From Lachnospiraceae bacterium KGMB03038 (lineage in GTDB: Bacteria; Bacillota; Clostridia; Lachnospirales; Lachnospiraceae): DNA of 64,000 bases. Shown piece by piece: positions 43,820-52,689 of this stretch. Under the pieces are notes generated by a model. The model was given only the letters and a program-made list of their open reading frames with translations. It was not told the DNA's origin and searched no databases. Every line of letters starts with the position of its first letter. Position 1 is the first letter of the stretch. The stretch covers positions 1,578,501 to 1,642,500 of the forward strand of contig CP041667.1 in the NCBI GenBank assembly GCA_007361935.1, read 5' to 3'. The position numbers were made by a program, and so were the translations under genes.

Positions 43820-45972
43820 TGTTTCCGCCCTTTCTTTGTGGTAGTTTTCTTCACGGTGTTACGCTCGATATTTTTCTGGACAGACCGTTTCGTGGCAGTC
43901 TGCCGGATTTCCTTATTCCCGGACAAAGATGAGTTCTTTCGTTCCGGGGAAGTAGGATTTTTTACCCCCGGTGCATGAGACACCGGCTCATTCTTCACCT
44001 GTGTACGGATTTCCTGTGTCTTTGTCACCGGCTCTTTGGGTGTAGGATATTTTGATATATTCTCACGGGATACCGCCGGACGCTCTTTCTTCATAGGTTC
44101 ACTGTGCTGCACCTTAGAAGCTGCCGCCGGGGAAGTAGGTTTTTCCAATACTGGCTGTGTTGCTGGACGCTCATGGACAGGGGCAGCCTTTGCCGCTGAT
44201 CCTGCCTGTTTCGCTTTCTCCATTTCCATGCGCCTATGAGCGATAGACGGACGGCGGTTCTCCTGCCGGTCACTCCGGTCATGCCGCCTTGCATGGCGGT
44301 TCTCTATAACGTCACGCTGAACGCCGGATACTTTTGTTGTCTGTTCTGTGGAAGCCACATAGCCAGACTGAGACGGATTTTTCCTGTTCTGTTCCTTTGC
44401 GGTTTGTGACTTCCGACTGCTGTCACCGGTACGCTGTTTTTCTCCCGTAGCACCTACAGCAGAAGCGGCACGTTTCCCGGAGGAAGTGCCCGAACTTTGC
44501 CCGTTGTCATGGTTAGGACGGGAAGCGGCTCTTTTAGTATCTGACTTAGAGCCGGAAGCCGCTGCAGCTCCTACCACGCCACCGGCAGTACCAGCCGTCA
44601 GTGTCCTGCCGATACGACGCTCCAAACGCCTTGCTCCACGGTTGAGGAACAGATACGGGCGGCGCAGGATACGTCTGCCGACCTGTTGGGTGTCATTGGA
44701 CTGTAGGCTGAACATGGACATTAAATCGCCCATCTTGAAATAGATACCGGCAAAGGTGACAATCTGCAAAAAGGCTATCATAAAGAACGGATACCCGGCT
44801 GAAATAGAGTAAAACATTGTGCTGACGCTAAAGGCAGCGGTGATGATAAGGGTAATACCGGCACGCAGCATAATAGTGTTGAACAGCTTTGTGACCGCCC
44901 GTTTCCCCATGCCCTCATACGTCGGTATCATTGACAGGATAAAGCTCACCGGCAGGAACATGGCATAAATGATAAACAGCACTTGCGAGAAAATCATCAT
45001 GCCGGTAAGCAGAAACACAAAGACAGAGATACCGATATTGAATATAAACAGAAAGACCACTGTACCTAACCGGCTCATGGTTTTAGTAATGCTCATGTTG
45101 TCGTTATCCCTGTCCTCGATTTCCTCAATCACGATATTCTCTCTTTCGTCGGTGTCTGGACTGGTAGACAGCAGGCTCTCCACCCGATCAGCACCGAGAC
45201 TGTCTACATCTGTCGTATCATACTGCAATAAGAGCCACGGCTGCTTTACCTGTATGGAAAACAGGCTGTCACGGATAAGGTCAACGCTGTCCTTTCCTTG
45301 ACTGCTGGAGTCCGGCAGCGTGATTTTTGTACCCAGCGTCAGAGCCGCACTACTGATGTCCGAGGAAAAATCATTGATTTTTGCAATGTAGTTAGGGGCA
45401 TAGGCGATAAAGGACGCTGACAAGAGAAAGACCACAAGGAAGTTAAGGACGGCGTGAACCGCCTTTGTCGTTTCCCGTTTTAGCAATCCCACATAGGCTA
45501 CATAGATACCCACGACCAGAATGAGGATAAGCAGGAAGCCTACATAAAATCCCTGTGTGGAAAAGCCGTTCTCCGTCACTCCGGCAAGAGTCTGGATATT
45601 CTTCCCGATTGCGTCTGCCGTATCTGAAATAAAGTCCAGCTTGTAGGCTTCCTGCACCACATAGCCAGTGGCGTTGGAAATATACATACTCACTGTCCAG
45701 ACAAAGTTGGTAATCGCATAGAGTCCATACTGGATACTCTTGCCAATGCCGTCCAGCCAGTTCCACGGAAGCCAATCCCACGAACTGTCTACATAGAAGT
45801 CAAGCTGATAGTTTTCCAGCGGATATTTTGAGTATTCATTGGCAGCGTCCACCGTATCGTCCACCAGACCGGCAGCATGAGCCACCGTTCCTGTGATGGA
45901 GAGGAACGCCAGAATACCAAACACCACCAACAGGGTGATACCGAGATAGCGCAGGATGTTTCGTTTCCTCAT
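43816..45972 (-). CDS. Orf15-like conjugation membrane protein, 718 aa
   Basis: VirB6/TcpH-type channel protein with a signal-like N-terminus, about eight membrane segments up to residue 440, and a long, basic, low-complexity cytoplasmic tail (residues 460-718, rich in Arg, Lys, Ser, Thr). It matches Tn916 Orf15 by position and layout. It overlaps orf14 and the VirB4 ATPase by 4 bases each, showing a tight operon. Confidence 0.88.
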   Translation of the reverse strand: MRKRNILRYLGITLLVVFGILAFLSITGTVAHAAGLVDDTVDAANEYSKYPLENYQLDFYVDSSWDWLPWNWLDGIGKSIQYGLYAITNFVWTVSMYISNATGYVVQEAYKLDFISDTADAIGKNIQTLAGVTENGFSTQGFYVGFLLILILVVGIYVAYVGLLKRETTKAVHAVLNFLVVFLLSASFIAYAPNYIAKINDFSSDISSAALTLGTKITLPDSSSQGKDSVDLIRDSLFSIQVKQPWLLLQYDTTDVDSLGADRVESLLSTSPDTDERENIVIEEIEDRDNDNMSITKTMSRLGTVVFLFIFNIGISVFVFLLTGMMIFSQVLFIIYAMFLPVSFILSMIPTYEGMGKRAVTKLFNTIMLRAGITLIITAAFSVSTMFYSISAGYPFFMIAFLQIVTFAGIYFKMGDLMSMFSLQSNDTQQVGRRILRRPYLFLNRGARRLERRIGRTLTAGTAGGVVGAAAASGSKSDTKRAASRPNHDNGQSSGTSSGKRAASAVGATGEKQRTGDSSRKSQTAKEQNRKNPSQSGYVASTEQTTKVSGVQRDVIENRHARRHDRSDRQENRRPSIAHRRMEMEKAKQAGSAAKAAPVHERPATQPVLEKPTSPAAASKVQHSEPMKKERPAVSRENISKYPTPKEPVTKTQEIRTQVKNEPVSHAPGVKNPTSPERKNSSLSGNKEIRQTATKRSVQKNIERNTVKKTTTKKGRKQ

Positions 45973-48428
45973 AGGCTCTCCCTCGTTTTTTCACGCTGTT
46001 TTGGCGGTCTGGTATCAAATGCGGCAAATAAATCCGCAAAGACCGGGTGTATCTGGACAACGCCCACACGCCCGTAGAGGTCTTGAAACAGGCATTGTCC
46101 GTTCTCCAAATCCCGGAGCCGCTTCTGGTTGTTCTCGTCATCGCCATCCACACCGAAAAATTCCAGCGTATCCTTGATTTCCTTGCTGTCTGTGGAGCGG
46201 AACGCAAATTTCAGACCGATATTGTTCTTCATTTTCTCGTCGTCCACGTCGCTGGAATTTTGCGTCACGAAATAGACAGCGGCGTTCATGGAGCGTCCGG
46301 CACGGATAAGTTTGTTAGAGAGGGATTTCCCCTGTGCCACCTGTAAGAACGTCCACGCTTCGTCTAAGTCGACGATTTTAAAAATACTCCTGTCAGAATG
46401 GATAAAATCTAAGGCAAAGGTACTGATGTCCATAAGGATAGCAACCGAGAGCAGCTCCGTGGAGGTGTAGTCCTCCAGTTTCGTGTCACAATCCGGCAGC
46501 ACAAGGTCAGCCACCTGTATGATGTTGAGCTGTTTGTCCAGACTGATCGAATGTTCCACCGTTCCGTCGGAAAAGAGCAGATGTGCAAAGTCATAGTCCG
46601 CAATACTCTGGATATGGCTGGCGATACTGTTTGCCGTGGGCGTGCCGATTTTCCGTAGCTCGTCCACCACGCAGAGAAGTCCGTGTTTTTCTCCCTTTGT
46701 CACTTCCTGTAGTGCCGCCATGAGGACAGGAAACTTTTCGCCGTCACGGTATCGGATACCTGTCAGAAAGGTCAGAATATCCACGGCAAGGCTTTCCCCG
46801 TCATGCACGTCTTTCATAATTACATACGGGTCAAGCATACCCCGGTTTTCTTCGCTGTTGGTAAGGTTTACAATATTGATTTCCTCCGCAATCTCCGGGA
46901 GTGTCTCTTTCCATCTGCCACGCTCTGATTTTGGGTCAATAATCACCGCATGACCGCCGAACAGCACAGAATAATAGATAATGAGGTTATTGCAGAATGA
47001 CTTCCCACCGCCCAGAGAACCGAGAAAGGCAGCCGCCAGCGCATTTGTGACGGAGCCTTCGACTCCTTGTGCCGCAAGGCTGGGTTTTAGGTACACGTTC
47101 CTGCCGGTATCGAGGTTATAGCCGATATAGATACCGTCCTTTTCCCCTAGCTGTTGTGTCGCACCGAAACCCAGACCAGCCAGAAAATCACTTGTCACAT
47201 ACTGGATATAGTCGTTTATGTACCGCTTGCTGGCAGGAATGAACTCGCTGTGGAGTCCGAGCATATCACCAAAGGGGCGCACCAGCTTTACGTTCAAGTC
47301 GTCGTAAAAATCCTTGACCTCGTCGCAGCGGCGTTTCAGCTCGTCCAGACTGTCCGCAGACACACGCACCACATAGGAGAGCTTATACATGGACTCCTTG
47401 CTCTGGTCTAGGGTGGTTTCCAGCTCATTGACCGAGTCCAGAGCTTCCACCACACTGTTGCCGGTTTCGTTTCCAGCTTCCCATGCGTGGTTATCCAAAT
47501 CTTTCAGTTCTTTCTTTTTATTGCGTACCGTCGTCAGCGCTTTTTTGTTGGTGACGATTTCCACGTTCATAGAGGTGGACACCGGGAATGTAAACTGCTG
47601 TTGTTGGTAGTAGAAGATTTCCGAAGATGGAAAATCCAGCTCCCCTACGATATTGTTAATCGTGAAGTAGGCGGCATACGTCGTCTGGTCTTCACTTTCC
47701 AGACGGAGGTATCGCTGATTTTCTTCCACTAAGCAGCGTGTCGGACGGATAAGGTCATACCGTTTTACCAGCGTTTCCCGTTTCAGCTTTTTTACAGGAA
47801 AGTCATAGAAATAGTCCTCATAGGCAACGCCGGTCTTGCCGTAGATATGCTCCAAAAGGTAGCCGAAGTCCTTTTTCTCCAGACGGCGCACCTTGAACCG
47901 GCGAGCGATTTTATTCTCCAAAAGTTTCTCCATCTTCATAAAGCGGTTGATTTCATCATTGCTCATGGAGACAAAGTCACCCATCAGCTTGTGGTTGACT
48001 TCGTAGAGGAAGTCAGCAAAGGTCATGGACAGGGATTTCCTTGCGCCTTTCAGACTGATTTCTTCCTCGTTCACCAGCAGCTTAAAGCCAAGAAAAAAAC
48101 GGTAATCAATCTGATTTTCACCAATCATATCCACTAAAGCGTCCGTCTGCTCGTCTATCTTCTCACAGGCGATTTCACGCAGCCGCCCGGTCACTTCCTC
48201 TTTGGGGCGTTCCTGTATCTGCCGGATACTGGACTCTGTGCTTATCTGCAAGGCGTGTATCTTCCCGTCACGGTTCTGTGCGATAAGCTGACGGAAGCTA
48301 TCGTGCAGCCGGTATTTTTCTTCCGGCGATAGGAACGAGTAATTATAGGGGAGCAGCTCGTAATAGGCGAAGCACTCCCCGTCGTGGTTGAACACCAGAT
48401 TGTTTTCGATATATTTAATCGGGAACAT
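45969..48428 (-). CDS. Orf16-like VirB4 ATPase, 819 aa
   Basis: Motor ATPase of the conjugation channel. Walker A is GSLGGGKSF (about residue 470) and Walker B includes KIVDLDEAW (near 690). The N-terminal half is the VirB4 CagE-type domain. Start ATG 48426 has AGGAG 8 bases upstream; a GTG three codons earlier overlaps that site. Overlaps orf17 by 14 bases. Confidence 0.93.
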   Translation of the reverse strand: MFPIKYIENNLVFNHDGECFAYYELLPYNYSFLSPEEKYRLHDSFRQLIAQNRDGKIHALQISTESSIRQIQERPKEEVTGRLREIACEKIDEQTDALVDMIGENQIDYRFFLGFKLLVNEEEISLKGARKSLSMTFADFLYEVNHKLMGDFVSMSNDEINRFMKMEKLLENKIARRFKVRRLEKKDFGYLLEHIYGKTGVAYEDYFYDFPVKKLKRETLVKRYDLIRPTRCLVEENQRYLRLESEDQTTYAAYFTINNIVGELDFPSSEIFYYQQQQFTFPVSTSMNVEIVTNKKALTTVRNKKKELKDLDNHAWEAGNETGNSVVEALDSVNELETTLDQSKESMYKLSYVVRVSADSLDELKRRCDEVKDFYDDLNVKLVRPFGDMLGLHSEFIPASKRYINDYIQYVTSDFLAGLGFGATQQLGEKDGIYIGYNLDTGRNVYLKPSLAAQGVEGSVTNALAAAFLGSLGGGKSFCNNLIIYYSVLFGGHAVIIDPKSERGRWKETLPEIAEEINIVNLTNSEENRGMLDPYVIMKDVHDGESLAVDILTFLTGIRYRDGEKFPVLMAALQEVTKGEKHGLLCVVDELRKIGTPTANSIASHIQSIADYDFAHLLFSDGTVEHSISLDKQLNIIQVADLVLPDCDTKLEDYTSTELLSVAILMDISTFALDFIHSDRSIFKIVDLDEAWTFLQVAQGKSLSNKLIRAGRSMNAAVYFVTQNSSDVDDEKMKNNIGLKFAFRSTDSKEIKDTLEFFGVDGDDENNQKRLRDLENGQCLFQDLYGRVGVVQIHPVFADLFAAFDTRPPKQREKTRESL

Positions 48429-48804
48429 ACAAATCACTCCTAACTGCTGTAATGGCGGTATCGAATTTTTCTTTCCCCAGCTTCACCGGCTTCCCGGCAT
48501 AGGTCACTTTAGGGCGCACCAGATAACTGACACTGGATTTCAAAAATCCGAAAGGCTTCTTGCCGTCAAAAGTTTTCTGACTCATAAACCATGTAAGGGC
48601 GACAGGGATACCAAAATATTTAAGAAACGCCCCGTCAATGAGGGAAAAGGGCGGCAGCTCCCCGAACAGGATAACCACAAACAGGGAGACAACAAACCAT
48701 GCCATCTGTGTAAAGGTAATCGGGAACGGGAGCTGAAAATCATTGATAGCGTAAATGACCTTTTCCACGTTCCAGATACTTGTGTAGCTTCTAATTTTTT
48801 TCAA
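48415..48804 (-). CDS. Orf17/TcpE-like conjugation membrane protein, 129 aa
   Basis: Small channel membrane protein with TcpE features: SYTSIWNVEKVIYAINDFQL then two membrane segments. TTG 48802 is the likely start, with AAGGAATGG eight bases upstream; the frame is open 63 bases further but that part overlaps a hairpin and shows no TcpE similarity. Part of the minus-strand transfer operon. Confidence 0.85.
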   Translation of the reverse strand: MKKIRSYTSIWNVEKVIYAINDFQLPFPITFTQMAWFVVSLFVVILFGELPPFSLIDGAFLKYFGIPVALTWFMSQKTFDGKKPFGFLKSSVSYLVRPKVTYAGKPVKLGKEKFDTAITAVRSDLYVPD

Positions 48805-48908
48805 AGTCTCGTACCATTCCTTTCTTCTGAAATGAATACAGCAGCCTGTATTTACAGACTGCTGCAATAAAAAAACTGCCAGAAGAACACTTGCGTTAGA
48901 TCTGACAG

Positions 48909-49406
48909 CTAGTAGGGGATTTCAAATACCCCGTATCTTGTTTCCACGAAGCACCCCTCTATATCAAGGTCACGGGCAAATGCTTCATAGTCAATGTAAT
49001 TTCTCAAACGGTCTGGTATCTCGCCCAGAGAGCCGCACTCGTCAATGAGGTAATAAGCAACGTCTACCATGTTCTCGCAGCCGGGATACTGGATAATGTC
49101 ATCCTTATGTTCGTAGAGTTCCTCCACACCCGTAAAATGACAGAGTAAATCGTCCACCACTTCACTGATAGGATAATCCAGTTCCTCAATCATGGCGCAC
49201 AGTCGGTTGACTTCCTCAATCGGCGTATATTCATCCACAGGGAACGGCAGCTCATAGTCATGGATGGCGTATTCTTCATAATTGCCATTCAAGCCGATAC
49301 GCTCTGCCATCTCGTCGTAGTCCACCGGCGGTGTAAACCATGCGCCTACCAGCTCGCCCTCATTGTATTTGCCTAAATTGGCGATATAGACACGCATTTC
49401 CTCCAT
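48909..49406 (-). CDS. ardA: Antirestriction protein ArdA, copy 1, 165 aa
   Basis: DNA-mimic protein that blocks type I restriction enzymes when the element enters a new cell. Very acidic (many Glu/Asp), with the ArdA features YIANLGKYNEGELVGAWF and a C-terminal LDIEGCFVETRYGVFEI. Ribosome binding site is GGCGGTG at the adjacent gene's end. Its length is typical of ArdA (Orf18 of Tn916). Confidence 0.92.
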   Translation of the reverse strand: MEEMRVYIANLGKYNEGELVGAWFTPPVDYDEMAERIGLNGNYEEYAIHDYELPFPVDEYTPIEEVNRLCAMIEELDYPISEVVDDLLCHFTGVEELYEHKDDIIQYPGCENMVDVAYYLIDECGSLGEIPDRLRNYIDYEAFARDLDIEGCFVETRYGVFEIPY

Positions 49407-49418
49407 AGGTACACCGCC

Positions 49419-49922
49419 TTATTGATAGCGGAACACACCGCTAGAAGTGAACAGGTATCTGTCGCTTTGTTCCAGCTCACGCCCATAGGAAGCATAGTCG
49501 ATATGTGCCGTAAGCTCCGGCGGCAGCTCTCCGAAACAGTGTTCCTCCAAAATGAGATACTCCGATAAAGCGGTAGGGTCTGCCACGTCATAGTGGTGTA
49601 TCTCGTCCTTGTGGTTGAGAAAATCTTCGATATTCTGAAACCATTTATAGACAATCGCCTGTAATTCCTTTCCGACAGGCGTACCCTCGATTTCCTGTAT
49701 CAGACGGCAGATACCGTTGATTTCCCACAGGTTCATGCTGGGCGTAAGGGCAAAGGGCAGCTCATAGTCGGCAATCTCGATTTCCTCCACCTCTTTGACA
49801 CCGAGCTTTTCTTTTACTTCCTCAAAATCCACCGGGCAGTCAAACCATTCCCCGGCGTACCCGTCCTCGTCCTCCGAGTAGGGTTTTGTGATGTTGAGGA
49901 TATAAAGTCTCATTTCATACAT
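49419..49922 (-). CDS. ardA: Antirestriction protein ArdA, copy 2, 167 aa
   Basis: A second, diverged ArdA, starting YEMRLYILNITKPYSED, with EWFDCPVDFEEV and the same C-terminal layout as copy 1 (EQSDRYLFTSSGVFRY). Twelve bases separate the two. Tandem ArdA copies may target different restriction enzymes, or one may be decaying; both are full length. Confidence 0.9.
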   Translation of the reverse strand: MYEMRLYILNITKPYSEDEDGYAGEWFDCPVDFEEVKEKLGVKEVEEIEIADYELPFALTPSMNLWEINGICRLIQEIEGTPVGKELQAIVYKWFQNIEDFLNHKDEIHHYDVADPTALSEYLILEEHCFGELPPELTAHIDYASYGRELEQSDRYLFTSSGVFRYQ

Positions 49923-50115
49923 TGCTTTTTCATCACGTCCTTTCTAAACGTGCCATCACTTCTGTTAAGATAGCATACTTCACGCCGAATACATAACGTG
50001 AAAAGTCTTCTAGCTGCTGTTTTGGATAATCGGCAAGGGGAAGCCGCTTCATCTCGAACCAGACTGCCCGTTTGTAGTAGGCCAAGTCCGAGATGTAAGA
50101 GCAGCCGATCCTTGC

Positions 50116-50123
50116 CTGTATGT
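50116..50123 (+). repeat. Target duplication of the IS, left copy
   Basis: CTGTATGT, repeated at 51489-51496. An 8-bp duplication fits the IS256 family. Confidence 0.88.
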
Positions 50124-51488
50124 GATAACGTATAATTAATTTCGCAAAATCAATTTCATAAAAATAGACATGGTCTATAGCCGTTTGGTAAAATCAAGTC
50201 ACCACAACTAAATCTATCAAAGGAGGCTATAGAACCATGTCTGATAAGATTATACAGCTAAATGAGGACTTAATAAAGCATGATTTAAAGGATCTTGTCC
50301 GTAACAGTGTCGAAGAAACATTAAACGCCCTGCTCGATAAGGAAGCCGACGAATTAGTCAACGCTGAAAAGTATGAGCGCTCCTCTGACCGCCAGGGATA
50401 TCGTTCCGGCCATTATAAGCGAAATCTCCACACTACCGCAGGGGAAGTCGAACTGAAGGTTCCTAAACTGAAAGGGGTTCCTTTCGAGACAGCCATTATC
50501 GAAAGATATCGTCGCAGAGAATCTTCCGTGGAAGAAGCTCTTATTGAGATGTATCTGGCCGGTGTTTCTGTCCGACGCGTGGAAGATATCACCGAAGCCT
50601 TATGGGGAACGAAAGTATCCCCTGGAACCATCAGTAACCTGAATAAAAAGGCTTATGAGCATATTGAAACCTGGCGTACCCGTCCGCTTTCCGGGAACTA
50701 TCCTTATGTTTACGTAGATGGTGTTTACCTGAAACGTAGCTGGGGCGGCGAGATCCAGAACGTTTCTGTTCTCGTTGCCATTGGCGTCAGTCAGGATGGC
50801 TGCCGGGAAATCCTTGGTGCTGCGGAAGGGATGAAAGAGGATCGTGAAAGCTGGCGTTCTTTCTTCGTATGGTTGAAAGAACGCGGGCTTACTGGTGTAC
50901 GTTTGATCATCGGCGATAAGAATCTCGGTATGCTTGAAACCATTCCGGAAGTCTTTCCGGATGCCAGATATCAGCGCTGTACGGTTCATTTTTACAGAAA
51001 TATATTTTCTGTTACCCCCCGTAACAAGATGAAAACGGTAGCGCTTATGCTCAAGGCGATCCATGCGCAGGAAAGCAAGGAAGCCGCCCGTGAAAAAGCA
51101 ATCCAGGTAGCGGAGAAACTCCGTGCCATGAAGCTTGCTAAAGCTGCCAAGAAGGTAGAGGACGGGATTGAAGAAACCTTGACCTATATGGATTTTCCTA
51201 CGCAGCATTGGACCCGGATCCGAACCAATAACGCTATTGAGCGCCTCAACCGTGAGATTAAACGGCGTACAAAAGCGATCGGTGCTTTTCCTGACGGGCA
51301 GAGTGCCTTGATGCTCGTATGTGCCAGACTGCGTCACGTAGCAGCAACCAGTTGGGGAGCCAGACGCTATATGAATATGGATCATCTTTTCAAAACAGAA
51401 GAGGATCTGCTGTCTGATATCATAGCCGGCTGACTACCGGCTGCTAAACGGCTAGGTTTTGATTTTGCGAAAAACTATTGACACTATC
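50124..51488 (+). mobile_element. IS256-family insertion sequence, 1365 bp
   Basis: The ends form an imperfect inverted repeat: the left end begins GATAACGTATAATT and contains TTTCGCAAAATCAA; the right end, read backwards, begins GATAGTGTCAATAG and also contains TTTCGCAAAATCAA. An 8-bp target duplication flanks it. It holds one transposase gene and no passenger. Confidence 0.92.
50237..51433 (+). CDS. IS256-family transposase, 398 aa
   Basis: DDE transposase of the MULE/IS256 type. Features are YRRRESSVEEALIEMYLAGVSV, a first Asp in YPYVYVDGVYLK, a second Asp in LIIGDKN, and the catalytic Glu in RTNNAIERLNREIKRR. Length is typical and the frame is intact. Ribosome binding site AAAGGAGG. It is the only gene of the IS. 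Confidence 0.96.
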   Translation: MSDKIIQLNEDLIKHDLKDLVRNSVEETLNALLDKEADELVNAEKYERSSDRQGYRSGHYKRNLHTTAGEVELKVPKLKGVPFETAIIERYRRRESSVEEALIEMYLAGVSVRRVEDITEALWGTKVSPGTISNLNKKAYEHIETWRTRPLSGNYPYVYVDGVYLKRSWGGEIQNVSVLVAIGVSQDGCREILGAAEGMKEDRESWRSFFVWLKERGLTGVRLIIGDKNLGMLETIPEVFPDARYQRCTVHFYRNIFSVTPRNKMKTVALMLKAIHAQESKEAAREKAIQVAEKLRAMKLAKAAKKVEDGIEETLTYMDFPTQHWTRIRTNNAIERLNREIKRRTKAIGAFPDGQSALMLVCARLRHVAATSWGARRYMNMDHLFKTEEDLLSDIIAG

Positions 51489-51496
51489 CTGTATGT
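51489..51496 (+). repeat. Target duplication of the IS, right copy
   Basis: CTGTATGT, matching 50116-50123. Confidence 0.88.
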
Positions 51497-51518
51497 CGGT
51501 GAAAATATCTTTGTCCAC

Positions 51519-51580
51519 AATCAACCTCCCATCTGCTTTAGGGTAAGAAAAAAGCAGCAAATCTTTAGGATTTACTGCTT
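51519..51580 (-). repeat. Cassette-flanking repeat B with terminator
   Basis: About 62 bases, roughly 85 percent identical by eye to 52629-52689. It contains AGCAGTAAATC and GATTTGCTGCT arms that form a hairpin followed by six T on the minus strand, then a TAGGAG-like and GGGAGGTTGATT ribosome binding site of the small interrupted gene. The hairpin terminates the 51565-52047 gene. Confidence 0.85.
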
Positions 51581-52047
51581 ACACAAGAACTTTTAAATTT
51601 TTTTAAAAGGGATAACGCCTTTTCAGCGGTAGGTATAATTTCTTCATGGCTTATATGGTCTTGATATTTTTTGTGCTGCTTTTTCCACTGGGAATTTTCC
51701 CCTTCTTCAATTTCTGTCCATCTAAAAGTAATAATTTCTGAAGCAAAAGGAAAATGCATAGGAAATGAAAAACCACCTTTACGTTCATATAATTGTATTA
51801 CATTTACATCATGTTTCAATTTATTATTTGCATACCGTAAGCCGCTGAAAAAAGCCTTTTCATTTTGAGATAATGGATTTTCTCCTATGCTTTGTAAATA
51901 TTCATATGTATCAAGAAGCCAATGAAGAAATGTTCCAACTCTATAATTTACATCTTTTTTCAGTTCGTCACTATTCAAATTATGTGTTGCTGCCTTAATA
52001 GCCAAGTCCATTTCCATAAAACTTTTATTTAAAGCATATATCAGCAT
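51565..52047 (-). CDS. Cytoplasmic protein of unknown function, cassette gene 2, 160 aa
   Basis: Soluble protein, mainly helical in the first half (NLNSDELKKDVNYRVGTFLHWLLDTYEYLQ) with FRWTEIEE in the middle. No known domain was recognised. The last residues (SSKS) are encoded by the flanking repeat, so its end may be a product of the insertion. AAAGGAGAG precedes the start. It follows the 158-aa membrane protein by 40 bases and is probably cotranscribed with it. Confidence 0.75.
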   Translation of the reverse strand: MLIYALNKSFMEMDLAIKAATHNLNSDELKKDVNYRVGTFLHWLLDTYEYLQSIGENPLSQNEKAFFSGLRYANNKLKHDVNVIQLYERKGGFSFPMHFPFASEIITFRWTEIEEGENSQWKKQHKKYQDHISHEEIIPTAEKALSLLKKFKSSCVSSKS

Positions 52048-52087
52048 TTACAAACTCTCCTTTATGCTAATAAGTCCATTACAATTA

Positions 52088-52564
52088 TTAGCTTTTATCT
52101 TTGAATAATTCTTTAATTTTATCATCAGATATATTTTCTAAATCAGGTTCAATTCCAATCGCTAATAATTCATCAGATGTTATTTTTTGATTTACTATTT
52201 TGCAATGTTTTGTAAAACACTCCACAATTATATACGTTGTTCCCATAAGAATAGCAGTACATATGATAATAAAAAATGCAATTAAAAACTTATTGTTTAA
52301 GCCGATATCTCCAAAAATACCACTCAAATAACCTAATCCTATAAATGCAAAAGCACATTTGTTAAGATAAGCATTTCTATATGTTTCTCTAAAAACCGTT
52401 TCGTTATAACTTAATTTATCGGTATTGTTATCCCGATAAATTAATCCCTTACCAGCAAATTGTTGAATTATTTTTTCTCGTTTAGTAGAAAGAGCAAAAA
52501 TCATTAATAATAATGCTCCTGCCAGTTGTAATGAAATGGATAATATATATATTATTGTATACAT
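52088..52564 (-). CDS. Membrane protein of unknown function, cassette gene 1, 158 aa
   Basis: Three predicted membrane segments (about 3-24, 70-90 and 92-115) and an acidic, soluble C-terminal tail (ISDDKIKELFKDKS). AAGGAGG precedes the start. It is encoded just before the 160-aa soluble gene, and the pair is bordered by two copies of a 60-base repeat. A membrane protein plus a soluble partner is a common layout for small defense systems, but no such family was recognised. Confidence 0.75.
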   Translation of the reverse strand: MYTIIYILSISLQLAGALLLMIFALSTKREKIIQQFAGKGLIYRDNNTDKLSYNETVFRETYRNAYLNKCAFAFIGLGYLSGIFGDIGLNNKFLIAFFIIICTAILMGTTYIIVECFTKHCKIVNQKITSDELLAIGIEPDLENISDDKIKELFKDKS

Positions 52565-52628
52565 AGATTATATCCTCCTTAAACTGTATTTATACTGCAC
52601 TATATCATAATAATAACGGCATATCTGT

Positions 52629-52689
52629 AATCAACCTCCAATCTAGTCTAGTGTAAGAACAAGCAGTAAATCTTTAAGATTTACTGCTT
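52629..52689 (-). repeat. Cassette-flanking repeat A with terminator
   Basis: Second copy of the 60-base repeat at 51519-51580. It contains the terminator arms AGCAGTAAATC/GATTTACTGCT that end the CBASS-like unit, and an AACCTCC segment matching the ribosome binding site of the small interrupted gene. Confidence 0.85.

Larger units (their letters stand above)
49933..51518 (-). pseudogene. Small element gene (70 codons) interrupted by an IS256-family insertion
   Basis: The 5' part (51489-51518, GTG start after GGAGG, 10 codons) and the 3' part (49933-50115, 61 codons including stop) join in frame when the IS and one copy of its 8-bp target duplication (CTGTATGT) are removed. The rebuilt product is 69-70 aa with IGCSYISDLAYYKRAVWFEM and a FSRYVFGVKYAILTEVM tail. 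No family was recognised with certainty. Today it cannot make the full product. Confidence 0.85.

Noticed and set aside
50600..51385. Minus-strand open frame of 261 aa inside the IS
   Set aside because: Antisense shadow of the IS256 transposase, which carries all transposase motifs.
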